Positions 26,511 to 36,149 of a DNA stretch of 64,000 nt are shown one piece after another. Positions within the stretch are counted from its first letter, which is position 1. Each line of letters starts with the position of its first letter. Origin of the DNA: WHTK01 sp965197795. Lineage in GTDB: Bacteria > Chloroflexota > Dehalococcoidia > DSTF01 > WHTK01. The stretch is from NCBI GenBank assembly GCA_965197795.1, contig OZ240228.1, forward strand, positions 1,674,001-1,738,000, written 5' to 3'. Both the position numbers and the translations under genes were made by a program. The notes beneath the pieces were generated by a model. That model was not told where the DNA came from and did not search any database. It saw nothing but the letters and a program-made list of their open reading frames with translations.

Positions 26511-26524
26511 AGACCGGCCGGTCT
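26511..26524. promoter_or_regulatory. 14-bp perfect palindrome between divergent genes, copy A
   Basis: AGACCGGCCGGTCT is self-complementary and retained in copy B. Its form suits a dimeric repressor of the TetR type. It lies between the integrase start and the small gene. Confidence 0.6.
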
Positions 26525-26713
26525 CTCAGATGCGGAAGAGTCGCTAGCGGACGGCGAAGGCCACCGCTCTGGTCCAGATGGCGACAATGTGGAGAGAGGG
26601 GGTGTTAACCCGAACCCCCGCACGCCGGGCCGTGACGCGTGAACATCACCTTCATGTACTCTTCAGGGGGCGGCGTACGCTAGCGGATATAGGGGAAGGT
26701 CGAGGAGGCATCG

Positions 26714-26902
26714 ATGGAGCGACAGACGTTGGTATTTGCCACAGAGCGGGAGACGAAGAACACCGTCCGGTTTCAGGAAGAGGCGAGCGGCAAGCCACCG
26801 GTTATCGGAACGCTGTATGTGCAGCGCTGGGCGCTCGGAGAACCCTTGCCGCAGCGGTTGACGGTGACGATTGAGGCCGCAAGCGCGTACGTGACGCCCT
26901 GA
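26714..26902 (+). CDS. conserved small protein of the integrase module, copy A
   Basis: A 62-residue protein: MERQTLVFATERETKNTVRF, then QEEASGKPPVIGTLYVQRWA and a beta-strand-like LTVTIEAA end. GAGGAGG precedes the ATG. Copy B (55051-55227) differs at one residue over the shared 58. No catalytic motif is visible; the pattern suggests a compact all-beta protein. It is divergently arranged with the integrase and intact in both copies. Function unknown. Confidence 0.7.
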   Translation: MERQTLVFATERETKNTVRFQEEASGKPPVIGTLYVQRWALGEPLPQRLTVTIEAASAYVTP

Positions 26903-27071
26903 ACGACCGCACGCTTGCAGAACCGGCGGATCGGGCAGGCCCCGATTCCAGCTCACTATGACCGGCCCTGCGTGTGCCTCCAGGAACCCGGATCAGTGAA
27001 GGGCACTACGAGGCAGAACGCGACGCCTGGCTACGTGAGCATCTGCGGTCGCGGTCGTCGCTCCTGACAGC

Positions 27072-27182
27072 TTGGAGCTGGTGAAACTCGAGCACGGCAA
27101 GCCCGACCACTACGCCCACGCCGAAAACTACTGCCTACAGGCGATGGTCGCTCCTCGCCGCTGGCGTATGTCTACTGGCTAG
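27072..27182 (+). pseudogene. C-terminal scrap resembling phage terminase
   Basis: A 36-codon open stretch ending at TAG: LELVKLEHGKPDHYAHAENY then C. The PDHYAHAxxY pattern is seen near the C-terminus of phage terminase large subunits. It ends where the next integrase scrap begins. Confidence 0.35.
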
Positions 27183-27194
27183 GACCCCACATCA

Positions 27195-27250
27195 CCGGGC
27201 TGAAGGTAGCGGGCGCCGCCGCCTGCTCTGAGTCGCGATTCGCGGAGTAA
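27195..27250 (-). pseudogene. integrase 3'-end scrap
   Basis: The minus strand reads RYSANRDSEQAA…FSP, matching the RYSATYDSEQAA…FSP end of the module integrases. It is separated from copy A by ~200 bases. Confidence 0.6.
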
Positions 27251-27780
27251 CGACCAGGGACTGGCGCTCCGCATGCCATGGGCTGGCATGGGCAGGGGAT
27301 ACCACGCACGGCGTCGGCTACGGTGAGCATCGTACCTCTTAGCGCAAAGGCTATCCTTGCCGGTGCTGGTTGGCGGCGTGGTGGTCCGGCTAGCCTTCAT
27401 TGCGCCGCCGGTTGGGACCAGCCTCCGGGTGTTGTGGGACCTAGTTGGCGGCGGAGCGCATGGAGGGCCGCCGGGTGCTGGTCTACATCACCCACACGGG
27501 CATGCGGGAGACCACCGGGCGGATGGATGACATCCTCACCCGGCACGGCTTCAGGATGGTAGTGATGAAGGCCGTCGCCGTGGTCCCCAGAGGCGCGGGG
27601 CGTGGGTCGTCTGCTGCTCCTGAGCGCCCAAATTTGCGCGCGTTTTGGCCGTAAAGTGGCCTTCTCTCCGTCTTTCCCCGCTTCTTCACCGTTGGCCCAA
27701 TAGTTGCGGTAGACTTTTGTGAACAAGCATGGGATCGGCGTAAACGCTGCGTCGCTGTGCTATTGAGCGCGGGCACTGAG
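27251..27780. other. decayed stretch; possible NAD-kinase-like scrap at 27463-27570
   Basis: Only one segment has some protein character: RRVLVYITHTGMRETTGRMD followed by DILTRHGFRMVV, plus strand. It recalls the N-terminus of actinobacterial-type NAD kinases, but nothing beyond it fits. The rest shows no gene. Confidence 0.25.
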
Positions 27781-27787
27781 AGGCCAC

Positions 27788-29383
27788 ATGAAAAAACAGG
27801 ATCAACTCGATGCAGGCGCATTGCAAGCCGCACTCGGCGTGACGGAGCAGTGGTTATCGGCGAACCAAGAAGCGCTGAACGCAATCAACGTGTATCCAGT
27901 CCCGGACGGCGACACGGGAACCAACATGCTGTTCACACTACGGGCTGCACTGGCAGGTGCGCCGATCAGCGACAACGCCACGGTTGGTGCGTACCTACAG
28001 CAGGTCTCGCGCGGAGCACTGCTAGGTGCCCGCGGCAACAGCGGCGTCATCCTCTCGCAGATCCTGCGCGGCTTCGCGGAGGGGCTCCACGGCTGCGATT
28101 CCCTGGACGGTGCCGGACTGGCACACGCGCTGACTACAGCCTCCCGAGTTGCCGACGATGCAGTCACGGAGCCCGTCGAGGGCACGATGCTGACCGCAAT
28201 CCGCGATGCGGCGGCAGCCGCGCGCGAAGCAGCTAACGAGCCTGCTTCGACGCTCGCCTCCGTTCTCGACAAGACGGTCCGCGAAGCCGATGCCAGCGTC
28301 GAACGCACGCCGGAGCTCTTGCCGCGCCTGCGGGAGGCAGGAGTCGTGGATGCGGGGGCCGCCGGGATGGCCGTCGTATTGCACGGGCTGCGCTACGGCT
28401 CACGCGGCGAGCCTTTGCCCGCGCCGCCTTCGCTGCAGGCCGGGGAGATCGATATGTCCGGTGTCGAGCACGAAGGGCACGGCTACTGCATCGAGTTCGT
28501 CATAGCCGGCGCGGAGCTCATCCGCGAGGAGGTAGAGCGCGCGCTGCTTGACGCCGGGGGGGCGTCGTTGATGGTCGTGGGGGAGTCGGAGATGCTGCGT
28601 GTTCATGTGCATTTGGCCGATCCGGGACCGGCGCTCTCCGTGGGCGCTGCGGCCGGGTCACTCGCCTCTGTGAAGGTCGACGACATGCAGGCCCAACACG
28701 AACGCTGGACGACGGAGCACGCGGCGGCGGGTCGGTTGCCACGCTTTGGCCTCATCGCGGTCGCCCGAGGAGCGGGGATAACGCAAACGTTGCGCGACAT
28801 CGGCGTGCGGCTCGTGGTGGACGGCGGACCCAGTGCTAATCCAAGCGTCGAGCAACTGTTGGACGCATCGCGCCGGGCAGCGAGCGAGCATGTATTTTTG
28901 CTGCCGAACGATGGCAACGTCATCCTGACCGGTGAGGCGGCCGCAGCCGCCGCACCCGGTTTCCTCACCGTAATCCCGACGAACTCGATCGCGACTGCAT
29001 TCAGTGCGGCGGTCGCGTTCGTGCCAGACGGCGAACCGTGCGAAATCGCCGCTCGCATGATCGAGGCGGTGAGCACCACACACAGCGTGGAGGTAACGCG
29101 CTCGACGCGTGATACGAGCGCGGACGGCGTCGCCGTCTCTGCGGGTGACGCGATTGCACTGGTCGATGGCACACTTGTGGCTGCCGCAGGGACACTCGAA
29201 GGGGCGCTCCTCGCAGGGCTCTCACGCGTAGTAGAGGGTGCGGAACTGATCACGCTTTTCGTTGGCGAAAACGGCGACCGGCTAGAGGCGGAGAGGCTGA
29301 TCGGCGAATGGTATCCCGACCTGAACGTGGAGACGATCGAGGGTGGGCAACCTCACTACCCGTACATCGTCGGCATCGAATAA
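27788..29383 (+). CDS. fakA: fatty acid kinase catalytic subunit (DAK2 domain, FakA-like)
   Basis: A 531-residue protein. The N-terminal DAK2-type kinase domain (~1-200) has NVYPVPDGDTGTNMLFTLRA, with the Asp cluster binding Mg-ATP, and RGALLGARGNSGVILSQILRGF. A middle domain and a C-terminal FakA domain follow, ending VETIEGGQPHYPYIVGIE, the usual FakA finish. It phosphorylates fatty acids bound to the FakB protein encoded next. The stop is separated from the fakB ATG by one base, so the two are coupled. Length matches the family. Confidence 0.9.
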   Translation: MKKQDQLDAGALQAALGVTEQWLSANQEALNAINVYPVPDGDTGTNMLFTLRAALAGAPISDNATVGAYLQQVSRGALLGARGNSGVILSQILRGFAEGLHGCDSLDGAGLAHALTTASRVADDAVTEPVEGTMLTAIRDAAAAAREAANEPASTLASVLDKTVREADASVERTPELLPRLREAGVVDAGAAGMAVVLHGLRYGSRGEPLPAPPSLQAGEIDMSGVEHEGHGYCIEFVIAGAELIREEVERALLDAGGASLMVVGESEMLRVHVHLADPGPALSVGAAAGSLASVKVDDMQAQHERWTTEHAAAGRLPRFGLIAVARGAGITQTLRDIGVRLVVDGGPSANPSVEQLLDASRRAASEHVFLLPNDGNVILTGEAAAAAAPGFLTVIPTNSIATAFSAAVAFVPDGEPCEIAARMIEAVSTTHSVEVTRSTRDTSADGVAVSAGDAIALVDGTLVAAAGTLEGALLAGLSRVVEGAELITLFVGENGDRLEAERLIGEWYPDLNVETIEGGQPHYPYIVGIE

Positions 29384-29384
29384 A

Positions 29385-30254
29385 ATGTCGTCTGGGACCC
29401 TCCGCATCGTCACAGACTCCACCTCAGACCTCGAACCAGAGTTCGCGATGATGCACGGCGTCACGGTAGTCCCGCTGAGCATCCTATTCGGCGACGAGCA
29501 GTTCCTTGACCGCGTGGATATGACCTCGGAGCAGTTTTTCGCGCGCCTCAGCAGCGGGACGGTTTTGCCGACGACCTCGCAGCCGACTCCTGCGGCGTTC
29601 CGCGAGACGTACAAGCGACTGATCGCGGCGGGCGCAAGCGAAATTCTCTCGCTGCACCTACCCGCCAGCCTGAGCGGCACCTACGCCTCCGCCAGCCAGG
29701 CGGCGGAGGGGCTCGACGCACATATCGAGATTGTGGATAGCGGCGGCATATCGGCGGTGCTCGGTCTTGGCGCGGTGTCGGCTGCAGAGATGGCAGCCAA
29801 TGGGGCCGGCATCGACGAGGTACGTACACGAATCAAGGACCAGTTCAGCCGCAGCAGGCTCTTCGTGGCGCTCGAGACACTGGAGTACCTTCGACGAGGG
29901 GGGCGCATCGGCCGTGCCGCAGAGATGGTTGGCTCAGCCTTGAAGCTCAAGCCGATCCTCACGATTGAGGGCGGCGGCGTCGTGCCAGTCGGCCGCGTGC
30001 GCACGCGCGCCAAGGCGATCGAGAACTTGATCGAGCGCGCTGCTGCCCTTCGTCCCATCGAACAAATCGTCGTGATGCATGCAACGACACCCGAGGACCT
30101 CGATTACGTGGCCGGCCGCCTGCGTGGCTTGGCGCCCGATGCCTCGCTTGTAACTGGTACCCTCGGGCCGGTGCTCGGCGTCCATACCGGCCCGGGCACC
30201 ATTGGGGTCGTCACCGTCTCCTCAGCTACGGCCTCAGCATCGACGCCAGGATAA
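29385..30254 (+). CDS. fakB: DegV family fatty-acid-binding protein (FakB-like)
   Basis: A 289-residue DegV protein from ATG 29385. Fatty-acid-headgroup contacts are typical: IVTDSTSDLEPEFA at the N-terminus, the TSQPTPAAFRETYKRL segment, and LHLPASLSGTYASASQAAEG. RLFVALETLEYLRRGGRIGR and the C-terminal VLGVHTGPGTIGVVTV are conserved. It presents an acyl chain to FakA, giving acyl phosphate for phospholipid synthesis. Confidence 0.9.
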   Translation: MSSGTLRIVTDSTSDLEPEFAMMHGVTVVPLSILFGDEQFLDRVDMTSEQFFARLSSGTVLPTTSQPTPAAFRETYKRLIAAGASEILSLHLPASLSGTYASASQAAEGLDAHIEIVDSGGISAVLGLGAVSAAEMAANGAGIDEVRTRIKDQFSRSRLFVALETLEYLRRGGRIGRAAEMVGSALKLKPILTIEGGGVVPVGRVRTRAKAIENLIERAAALRPIEQIVVMHATTPEDLDYVAGRLRGLAPDASLVTGTLGPVLGVHTGPGTIGVVTVSSATASASTPG

Positions 30255-31134
30255 CCTCCTCCCAATACGACGTAACGGCGGACTTCGCCGCGCTGGCGGG
30301 TGAACTCCAGCACGGCCGTGACGCTCATTGCAGCTAGCGCCTGCTGCCAGAAGCACTGTACACATAGATTCGAGGTACTACGCTGAGGCCACTACGATGT
30401 TCGGGGAAGCAAGCGGACTGACAGGGGCCAATCTCGTCAAAGGGAATACACCCTATCCGATCTTCCTGCCCTACGTGGTGCGTTCATTGATGATGCCTAC
30501 AGGTTCTACTCCGGACCCGAACGACTGAAGCGATTGGGAGCGGACCTCAACGAAGACCGAGGCGAACGCGACAATGACAATCACGGCGAATGGAGCTTGG
30601 TGCCGTCCTCTCTGGGCCTCGTTGTTGTGAGGGTGCTTCAAGCCAAAAGAAAGGGTTTTGGTGGTAAGGAAGTGAGAAGCCTTTACCGAGTTCAAGCGGT
30701 TGCATCCAACAAGTTTCATTGTCGACGAGACCGCGGCCGTACTCTTTCGCCACCCGTACGTCGCGGTCTCGTCGGCTGTGTTGGCGCCACCGCGCTGCCT
30801 CTGCTCGGCCACCCTGGGGACTGGGCCGCGCGCGACGGTGGCCACGCCAACGGCGTGCGGCGCTTCCACCGAAGTCACCCTCCGCCGCTTCAGGTCTTCG
30901 CGTCACTGCCTCAGCCCGGCGGTCAGAGTGTCGATCTGCCCGTTCGTGGCACGGATGGCGGTCCGCAGGTCCTTGCCCTTTGCCTCGTCCTGCCCTTCAA
31001 GACGCTGTGCTTGTCTAGCCCGCCTATGACTTGCATATGGACGCCCGTCTGGGCGCTCGTTTGCACGTTTCGCATAGAGTCGGCCCTTGGATCCTCGGAG
31101 CTGATAAGCGTGATGTATGCCAGATAGTCGTCAG
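30255..31134. other. decayed region without a supported gene
   Basis: Nothing is continuous here. On the minus strand, two frames together give AADDYLAYITLISSEDPRAD … TSAQTGVHMQVIGGLDK … DLRTAIRATNGQIDTLTAGL (31120 down to 30905), a helical protein end with one frameshift and no recognised family. Confidence 0.4.
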
Positions 31135-32381
31135 CGGCGATCCTGCTTTGGCTGTGTGTCCTTGCTGCTTTCGTACTCTGGCGGTCCGATTCGCGCCGTG
31201 GATTGGGTGACGCTGCGAGGTCGCTCACCGACCCGCAAATCGCGGGATTATCCTGTTTTTGTTGCAACGGTAGGTACTCTCTGAGTCGTCGGCACGTACA
31301 TCGATCTGTGGAATCCTGCACTTGCGACGGACACCGTCTTCTGGTTCTTCGGCGTGGGCATTGCCCTGCTCTTCCGAATGGATGAGGCCGGCGATCCTAG
31401 ATTCTTTAGGGAGGCGGTCGCGCGGACCTTAAAGATCACGGCGCTTATTGCATTCATCGCCAACCTCTTCGTCTTCAACCTATGGGTAGAGCTTGTCATT
31501 CAACCGCTGCTCCTCGTCTTCGTTGTGGGTGCCTACAATTCCCAAACCCCTCAGCGAAACGAGTGGGTGAATGGGGACTCGCTCTTGTAGGAAGCGGCAT
31601 GCTCGCCTTCACAGCGATGCGTCTTGCTCAGGAGTGGGGCGAAGTCGATCCCTTGGAAACGTTCCGGGGCCTGCTGCTTCCTGTTTGGCTGACGCTCGGT
31701 ATCCTCCCGTTCATATGTTTCTTTGCTTTGCTATCGGCCTACCAGGGCAGGCTAAAACGTATGGGCTTGGCATTGGGGGAACAATCCCCGTCCTGGCCAG
31801 TACGTTTCGCGATGCTCGTCAGTTTCCATGGGCGGCTTGCGGAACTGGAGTCGGTGGACTGGAGGTGGCTTCGTAAGACCGGCACCGCATCATCGTTCCG
31901 GGAGGCTCAACGGAGGATGGCAGAGTTCAGGGAAGACCAGCGATCCATAGCAGCAGAGGCGAAAGCCGCGATTGATCGACTAGAGAGGTTCGTAGGCGCC
32001 TCAGGCACCGACGCCGACGGTCGCAGACTTGACCAGCGCGAGTTCAATGCGACCAAGAAGGCCCTTGAGCTCCTAGGAAGTGCGCAAATGGGCTGGTACC
32101 GGAATCGCGGCGGGCGATATCGGACCGATCTCGCAGAGATCTTGAGTTCTAGGTTCGAAGAGGGTGGATTGACCCAACCGCATGGCATCGGTATCGACGT
32201 ATCTCAGGATGGTCAGTCGTGGTATGCATCGCGCCGCACCATATCTGGATGGTACTTCGGCATAGGAAGCGCAAACGCTCCTCCAGACCAGTGGTTCTAC
32301 GACGGACCTGAGCCGCCCAGTGGATTCCCAAGGGGTGCTTCCGTGTGGAGTGAGTTTATCTGGGAGGCGAAGAATTGGTGA
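31135..32381 (+). pseudogene. integral membrane protein of unknown family, multiply frameshifted
   Basis: Frames join as LLWLCVLAAFVLWRSDSRRG…, then YPVFVATVGTL, a TGA at 31282, VVGTYIDLWNPALATDTVFW FFGVGIALLF…, a shift at about 31568, then GLALVGSGMLAFTAMRLAQE and a ~200-residue soluble end with ALELLGSAQMGWYRNRGGRY. Four or five hydrophobic helices precede a cytoplasmic domain. At least three lesions make it non-functional as sequenced. I do not recognise a named family. Confidence 0.55.
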
Positions 32382-32396
32382 AGTAGGTCCACTGCG

Positions 32397-32443
32397 GCCG
32401 GCAGGCTAACACCTTGTGTGGGTTCGAGTCCCACCTTTACGCC
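32397..32443 (+). tRNA. tRNA 3'-half-like fragment (T arm and acceptor strand)
   Basis: A perfect T arm, GTGGG-TTCGAGT-CCCAC (32418-32434), is followed by a 7-base acceptor-like strand CTTTACG and C. No complementary 5' acceptor strand (CGTAAAG) or D and anticodon arms lie upstream, and CCA is not encoded. It does not pair with the tRNA-Ala 5' part at 12054. It could be an attachment-site remnant left by an element that used a tRNA gene. Confidence 0.4.
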
Positions 32444-32446
32444 TAA

Positions 32447-32467
32447 GATGGCTGATCATCAGCCATC
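32447..32467. other. 9-bp hairpin
   Basis: GATGGCTGA and TCAGCCATC with a 3-base loop, just behind the tRNA-like fragment. No T-run follows. Confidence 0.5.
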
Positions 32468-32496
32468 AACAAGAGAGTGAAGGAGGTGATAGCGAG

Positions 32497-32610
32497 ATGG
32501 CAGGGCAGAGCAAGAGCAAGGGGAAACTAAGCAAAGATCGACAGTTCTGGAGGCGGCCCAGACTCCGAAGATCGACAGTCAGCCTGTCCAGCGGGGCCTG
32601 CCGGGCTTAG
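32497..32610 (+). CDS. possible small basic peptide, truncated
   Basis: ATG 32497 is preceded by a strong AAGGAGGTGAT. The first ~20 residues (MAGQSKSKGKLSKDRQFW) are Lys-rich. The frame then runs into the 34-bp repeat, so the native end is probably lost. No family recognised. Confidence 0.3.
   Translation: MAGQSKSKGKLSKDRQFWRRPRLRRSTVSLSSGACRA
32555..32588. repeat. 34-bp dispersed repeat, copy 2
   Basis: Same as 18212-18245 with one mismatch. A second GATCGACAG lies 25 bases upstream (32537-32545), so the core word is doubled here. Confidence 0.7.
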
Positions 32611-32675
32611 GTGAAGACAAGGCGATCACCCCTCGAAGGCAGTTAGTTCTTAGCCCGTCCTAGCCGTCAATATTC

Positions 32676-33230
<555 letters not shown>

Positions 33231-33926
33231 CTGCCATCTGTTCGCTCGTGACTCATCTGAACCTCGAGAAAGCACCTTGGGAGTAGGTAATCCGCAACTT
33301 GCTGCCACCAGGCAGGAGCCGGGGACCCATTTTACGGGCCGCAAGCGCGGTTCTGGTCGGCAAGCGGTGAGTGTCTGTTTGCCGAGGGCGGGTCGCTGGA
33401 TTGGTGCGTAGCGGGTCAGCGCTGCCAGTGCCGGAAACCAGAGTCTAAGTGGACTCGCTTGGCCAGCCGTCCACGGATCGTCAGGCTGCGATCACGTTTC
33501 CGGTGAGCAGTTATACTGCCGCTCGCATGGTTATCCGTCCTCTGATGGGTGATGGGCACTCGACACAGATCGATTGTTGCAGTCTGATGACTTCGAAGCC
33601 TCCCACCCCGAACAGGCGGATGGCCAGGAAGCAGAAGCTAGGGAAGGGCAGGAAGACCATCAAGGACGCCATCCTCGCTTATATGAGCGCCTCTTCGTCA
33701 GGTGTGACAGATTATAGTCCCTCCGTTAACATCGCTGGATTGTCAAGATGATCCACTGAGGCTACCGTGGATACGTGGCACGGCAGCGTTAGCATGGAGA
33801 TGAGCGACTTCCAGCACGCCCCCTTTAACCAGCAGGGCGGCCTGGGTAAAGCATACGTGAGACGAATGCCTGGAAGATCCAGTCCTCTCTGTCCTTCCTG
33901 CAGTCCCTTAAAAGAGAGACTTCCCC
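33231..33926. other. no supported gene
   Basis: Only short frames occur. One (plus, from 33617) encodes MARKQKLGKGRKTIKDAILA and ~15 further residues, too little to call. Confidence 0.4.
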
Positions 33927-36125
33927 TTGACTGAGCTGTTGGCCCGTGTCAGTGCGCAAAGGCCATTGGTGGCTATTGCCCTGTGGGTGGTGCTGGTGGC
34001 GGTTGCGGTCATACTCAACGCGACCCTGCTTGGCTCGGCCACGACCACCGAGTTCCGCCTGGGTAGCAACTTCGAGTCCCAACGAGCGGACGCCCTACTG
34101 GAAGATAGGCTTCGGGGTCCCGAAGCAATAACCGAAATCGTTATCGTTCAATCGGACACCCGTACGGTGGATGATCCTACATTTCAGGAAAGGGCCGGAT
34201 CAGTCTATGACGCGATCGTCTTGCTGGGGAGCGGCACAGTGACAGGGGGACGGAGCTATTATCAGGAGAACGACCCGTCTCTGGTGTCCGCCGACCGCAA
34301 GGCCACGATAATGCCCTTTGTCATGATCGGCGACCTCAAGGAGGCCACGAAAAACGTCGAGGACGTCCTTCGCGTTGTCGTGGAAGCGGACGGCAAGGAC
34401 GGCTTCCGCGTACTCATGGTAGGGGACGCCAGCACCGCCCACGACAACAACGAGCTGGCGGAAAATGACCTGAGGCGGGGAGAACGCTTCGGCATCCCGG
34501 TCGCCCTCGTCATCCTCGTGGTCCTCTTCGGCACCATCGCCGCCGCCCTGGTGCCCATAGGGTTGTCCATCATCTGCATCATCGCCGCGTTGGGCTTGGC
34601 GGCACTCATAGGTCAGGTCTTCGAGCTGAATTTCTTCGTCACGCTGATGATCATCATGATCGGGTTGGCCGTGGGAATCGACTACTCCCTCGTCATAATA
34701 TCCCGCTACCGGAGCGAGCTGGCCCGCGGCCTGGACAAGAACGCGGCTATAGAGCGCGCCGGCGCAACCGCGGGCCGCACAGTGCTCTTCAGCGGCATCA
34801 CCGTCGTCATCGCCCTCTGCGGCATCCTCATCGTTCCCTTCTCCTTCTTCCAGTCCCTCGCCATTGGCGCGATACTGGTCGTATTGGTTTCCTTGGCGGC
34901 CACCCTCACCCTTCTGCCGGCCACCCTTGCGCTCCTCGGCCCGAGAATCAACCACCTGCCCATCCCCTTCTTCGGCAAGGCAAGAATCACACCCTCCGAC
35001 TCCTCCGGGCAGGGGTTCTGGGAGCTTATCACCCGCGTCGTCACCCGGTTCCCGGTCATCAGCATCATCGTCGTCGGAGCGCCCATGGTCGCCGTCACCG
35101 TCTTCTATTTTCAGATCCAGACCGGCATAAACGGCGTGGACGCCTTCCCCGAAGGCACCCAGACCAGGGAGGCCTTCTTCGTCATGGAAGAGCACTTCTC
35201 CTTCGGCCTCGTCAATCCCACCGAGATCGTGATCGACGGCGATATCGACACTCCCCAGGTGCAGCAGGGCATAGAAAAGCTCCAAGCCTCCCTCGCGGCA
35301 CACCAGGGCCTGCAAGTCCTCCCCGTCCTGACCGTCAACGACGCCCGAGACCTCGCCATCGTCACCGTGACCATCCCCGGAGAGCCCCGCAGCCAGGCCG
35401 CTGTCGACGTAGTGGAGACCATCCGCGGCCGGTACGTTCCCGCCGCATTCGACGGAGTCGACGCAGAGGCCTTCGTCGGCGGCGTGACCGCGGAAGCTAC
35501 AGACGTATTCTCCATCGTCCAAAAGTACACGCCCATCGTCTTCGCCTTCGTGCTCGGTTTCAGCTTCCTGGTGCTCATGCTCGTCTTCCGGTCCATAGTC
35601 ATTCCGATCAAGGCAGTCTTCATGAACCTGCTCTCCGTGGGCACCGCCTACGGGCTGATGGTTCTGGTGTTCCAGAAGGGCGTGGCCACGGCCCTGTTCG
35701 GCTTCCAGCACGCGGAGATCATAGACGTCTGGATCCCCCTCTTCCTCTTCTCCGTCCTCTTTGGGCTGTCCATGGACTACCACGTCTTCCTCCTGAGCCG
35801 CATCCGCGAGCGGTACGATCAGACTGGGAACAACACCGAGGCGGTGGCCTACGGCCTGCGGTCCACCGCAGGCCTGATCACCGGCGCCGCCCTTATAATG
35901 GTCGCTGTGTTCGGCGCTTTCGCCACGGGCAAGACCATCATTAACCAGCAGGTCGGGTTTGGGCTGGCCGTGGCTGTGCTTCTGGACGCGACGCTAGTGC
36001 GCTCTGTCCTGGTCCCGGCCAGCATGGAGGTGCTCGGCAAACGCAACTGGTACCTGCCGTCATGGTTAAGTCGGCTTCCGGATCTGCGAGTAGAACCGCA
36101 AGAACATGAAGGGCATAGTGTCTAG
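33927..36125 (+). CDS. MMPL/RND-family transporter
   Basis: A 732-residue protein from TTG 33927 with about twelve membrane helices in two halves. Each half has a periplasmic loop and the characteristic charged helix: GLAVGIDYSLVIISRYRSEL in the first, FGLSMDYHVFLLSRIRERYD in the second. These GxxxDY segments are the proton-relay region of MMPL proteins. The family exports lipids; the hopanoid transporter HpnN is an RND member. Its position before an oxygenase and the isoprenoid/squalene genes suggests a polyprenyl or triterpenoid cargo, which is inference. Confidence 0.85.
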   Translation: MTELLARVSAQRPLVAIALWVVLVAVAVILNATLLGSATTTEFRLGSNFESQRADALLEDRLRGPEAITEIVIVQSDTRTVDDPTFQERAGSVYDAIVLLGSGTVTGGRSYYQENDPSLVSADRKATIMPFVMIGDLKEATKNVEDVLRVVVEADGKDGFRVLMVGDASTAHDNNELAENDLRRGERFGIPVALVILVVLFGTIAAALVPIGLSIICIIAALGLAALIGQVFELNFFVTLMIIMIGLAVGIDYSLVIISRYRSELARGLDKNAAIERAGATAGRTVLFSGITVVIALCGILIVPFSFFQSLAIGAILVVLVSLAATLTLLPATLALLGPRINHLPIPFFGKARITPSDSSGQGFWELITRVVTRFPVISIIVVGAPMVAVTVFYFQIQTGINGVDAFPEGTQTREAFFVMEEHFSFGLVNPTEIVIDGDIDTPQVQQGIEKLQASLAAHQGLQVLPVLTVNDARDLAIVTVTIPGEPRSQAAVDVVETIRGRYVPAAFDGVDAEAFVGGVTAEATDVFSIVQKYTPIVFAFVLGFSFLVLMLVFRSIVIPIKAVFMNLLSVGTAYGLMVLVFQKGVATALFGFQHAEIIDVWIPLFLFSVLFGLSMDYHVFLLSRIRERYDQTGNNTEAVAYGLRSTAGLITGAALIMVAVFGAFATGKTIINQQVGFGLAVAVLLDATLVRSVLVPASMEVLGKRNWYLPSWLSRLPDLRVEPQEHEGHSV

Positions 36126-36149
36126 AGCAGAGATGGTACGAGGGTGTAA

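Larger units (their letters stand above)
25555..26996. repeat. inverted module copy A (integrase - palindrome - small gene)
   Basis: The same ~1.4-kb segment appears in opposite orientation at 54953-56381. Similarity starts exactly at the integrase stop codon and ends about 95 bases after the small gene, near GGATCA. Divergence between copies is modest, with independent lesions in each. Confidence 0.8.

Noticed and set aside
34200..35783. 527-codon open frame on the minus strand
   Set aside because: It is the antisense of the MMPL gene; acidic low-complexity composition typical of high-GC shadow frames, and no family motif.
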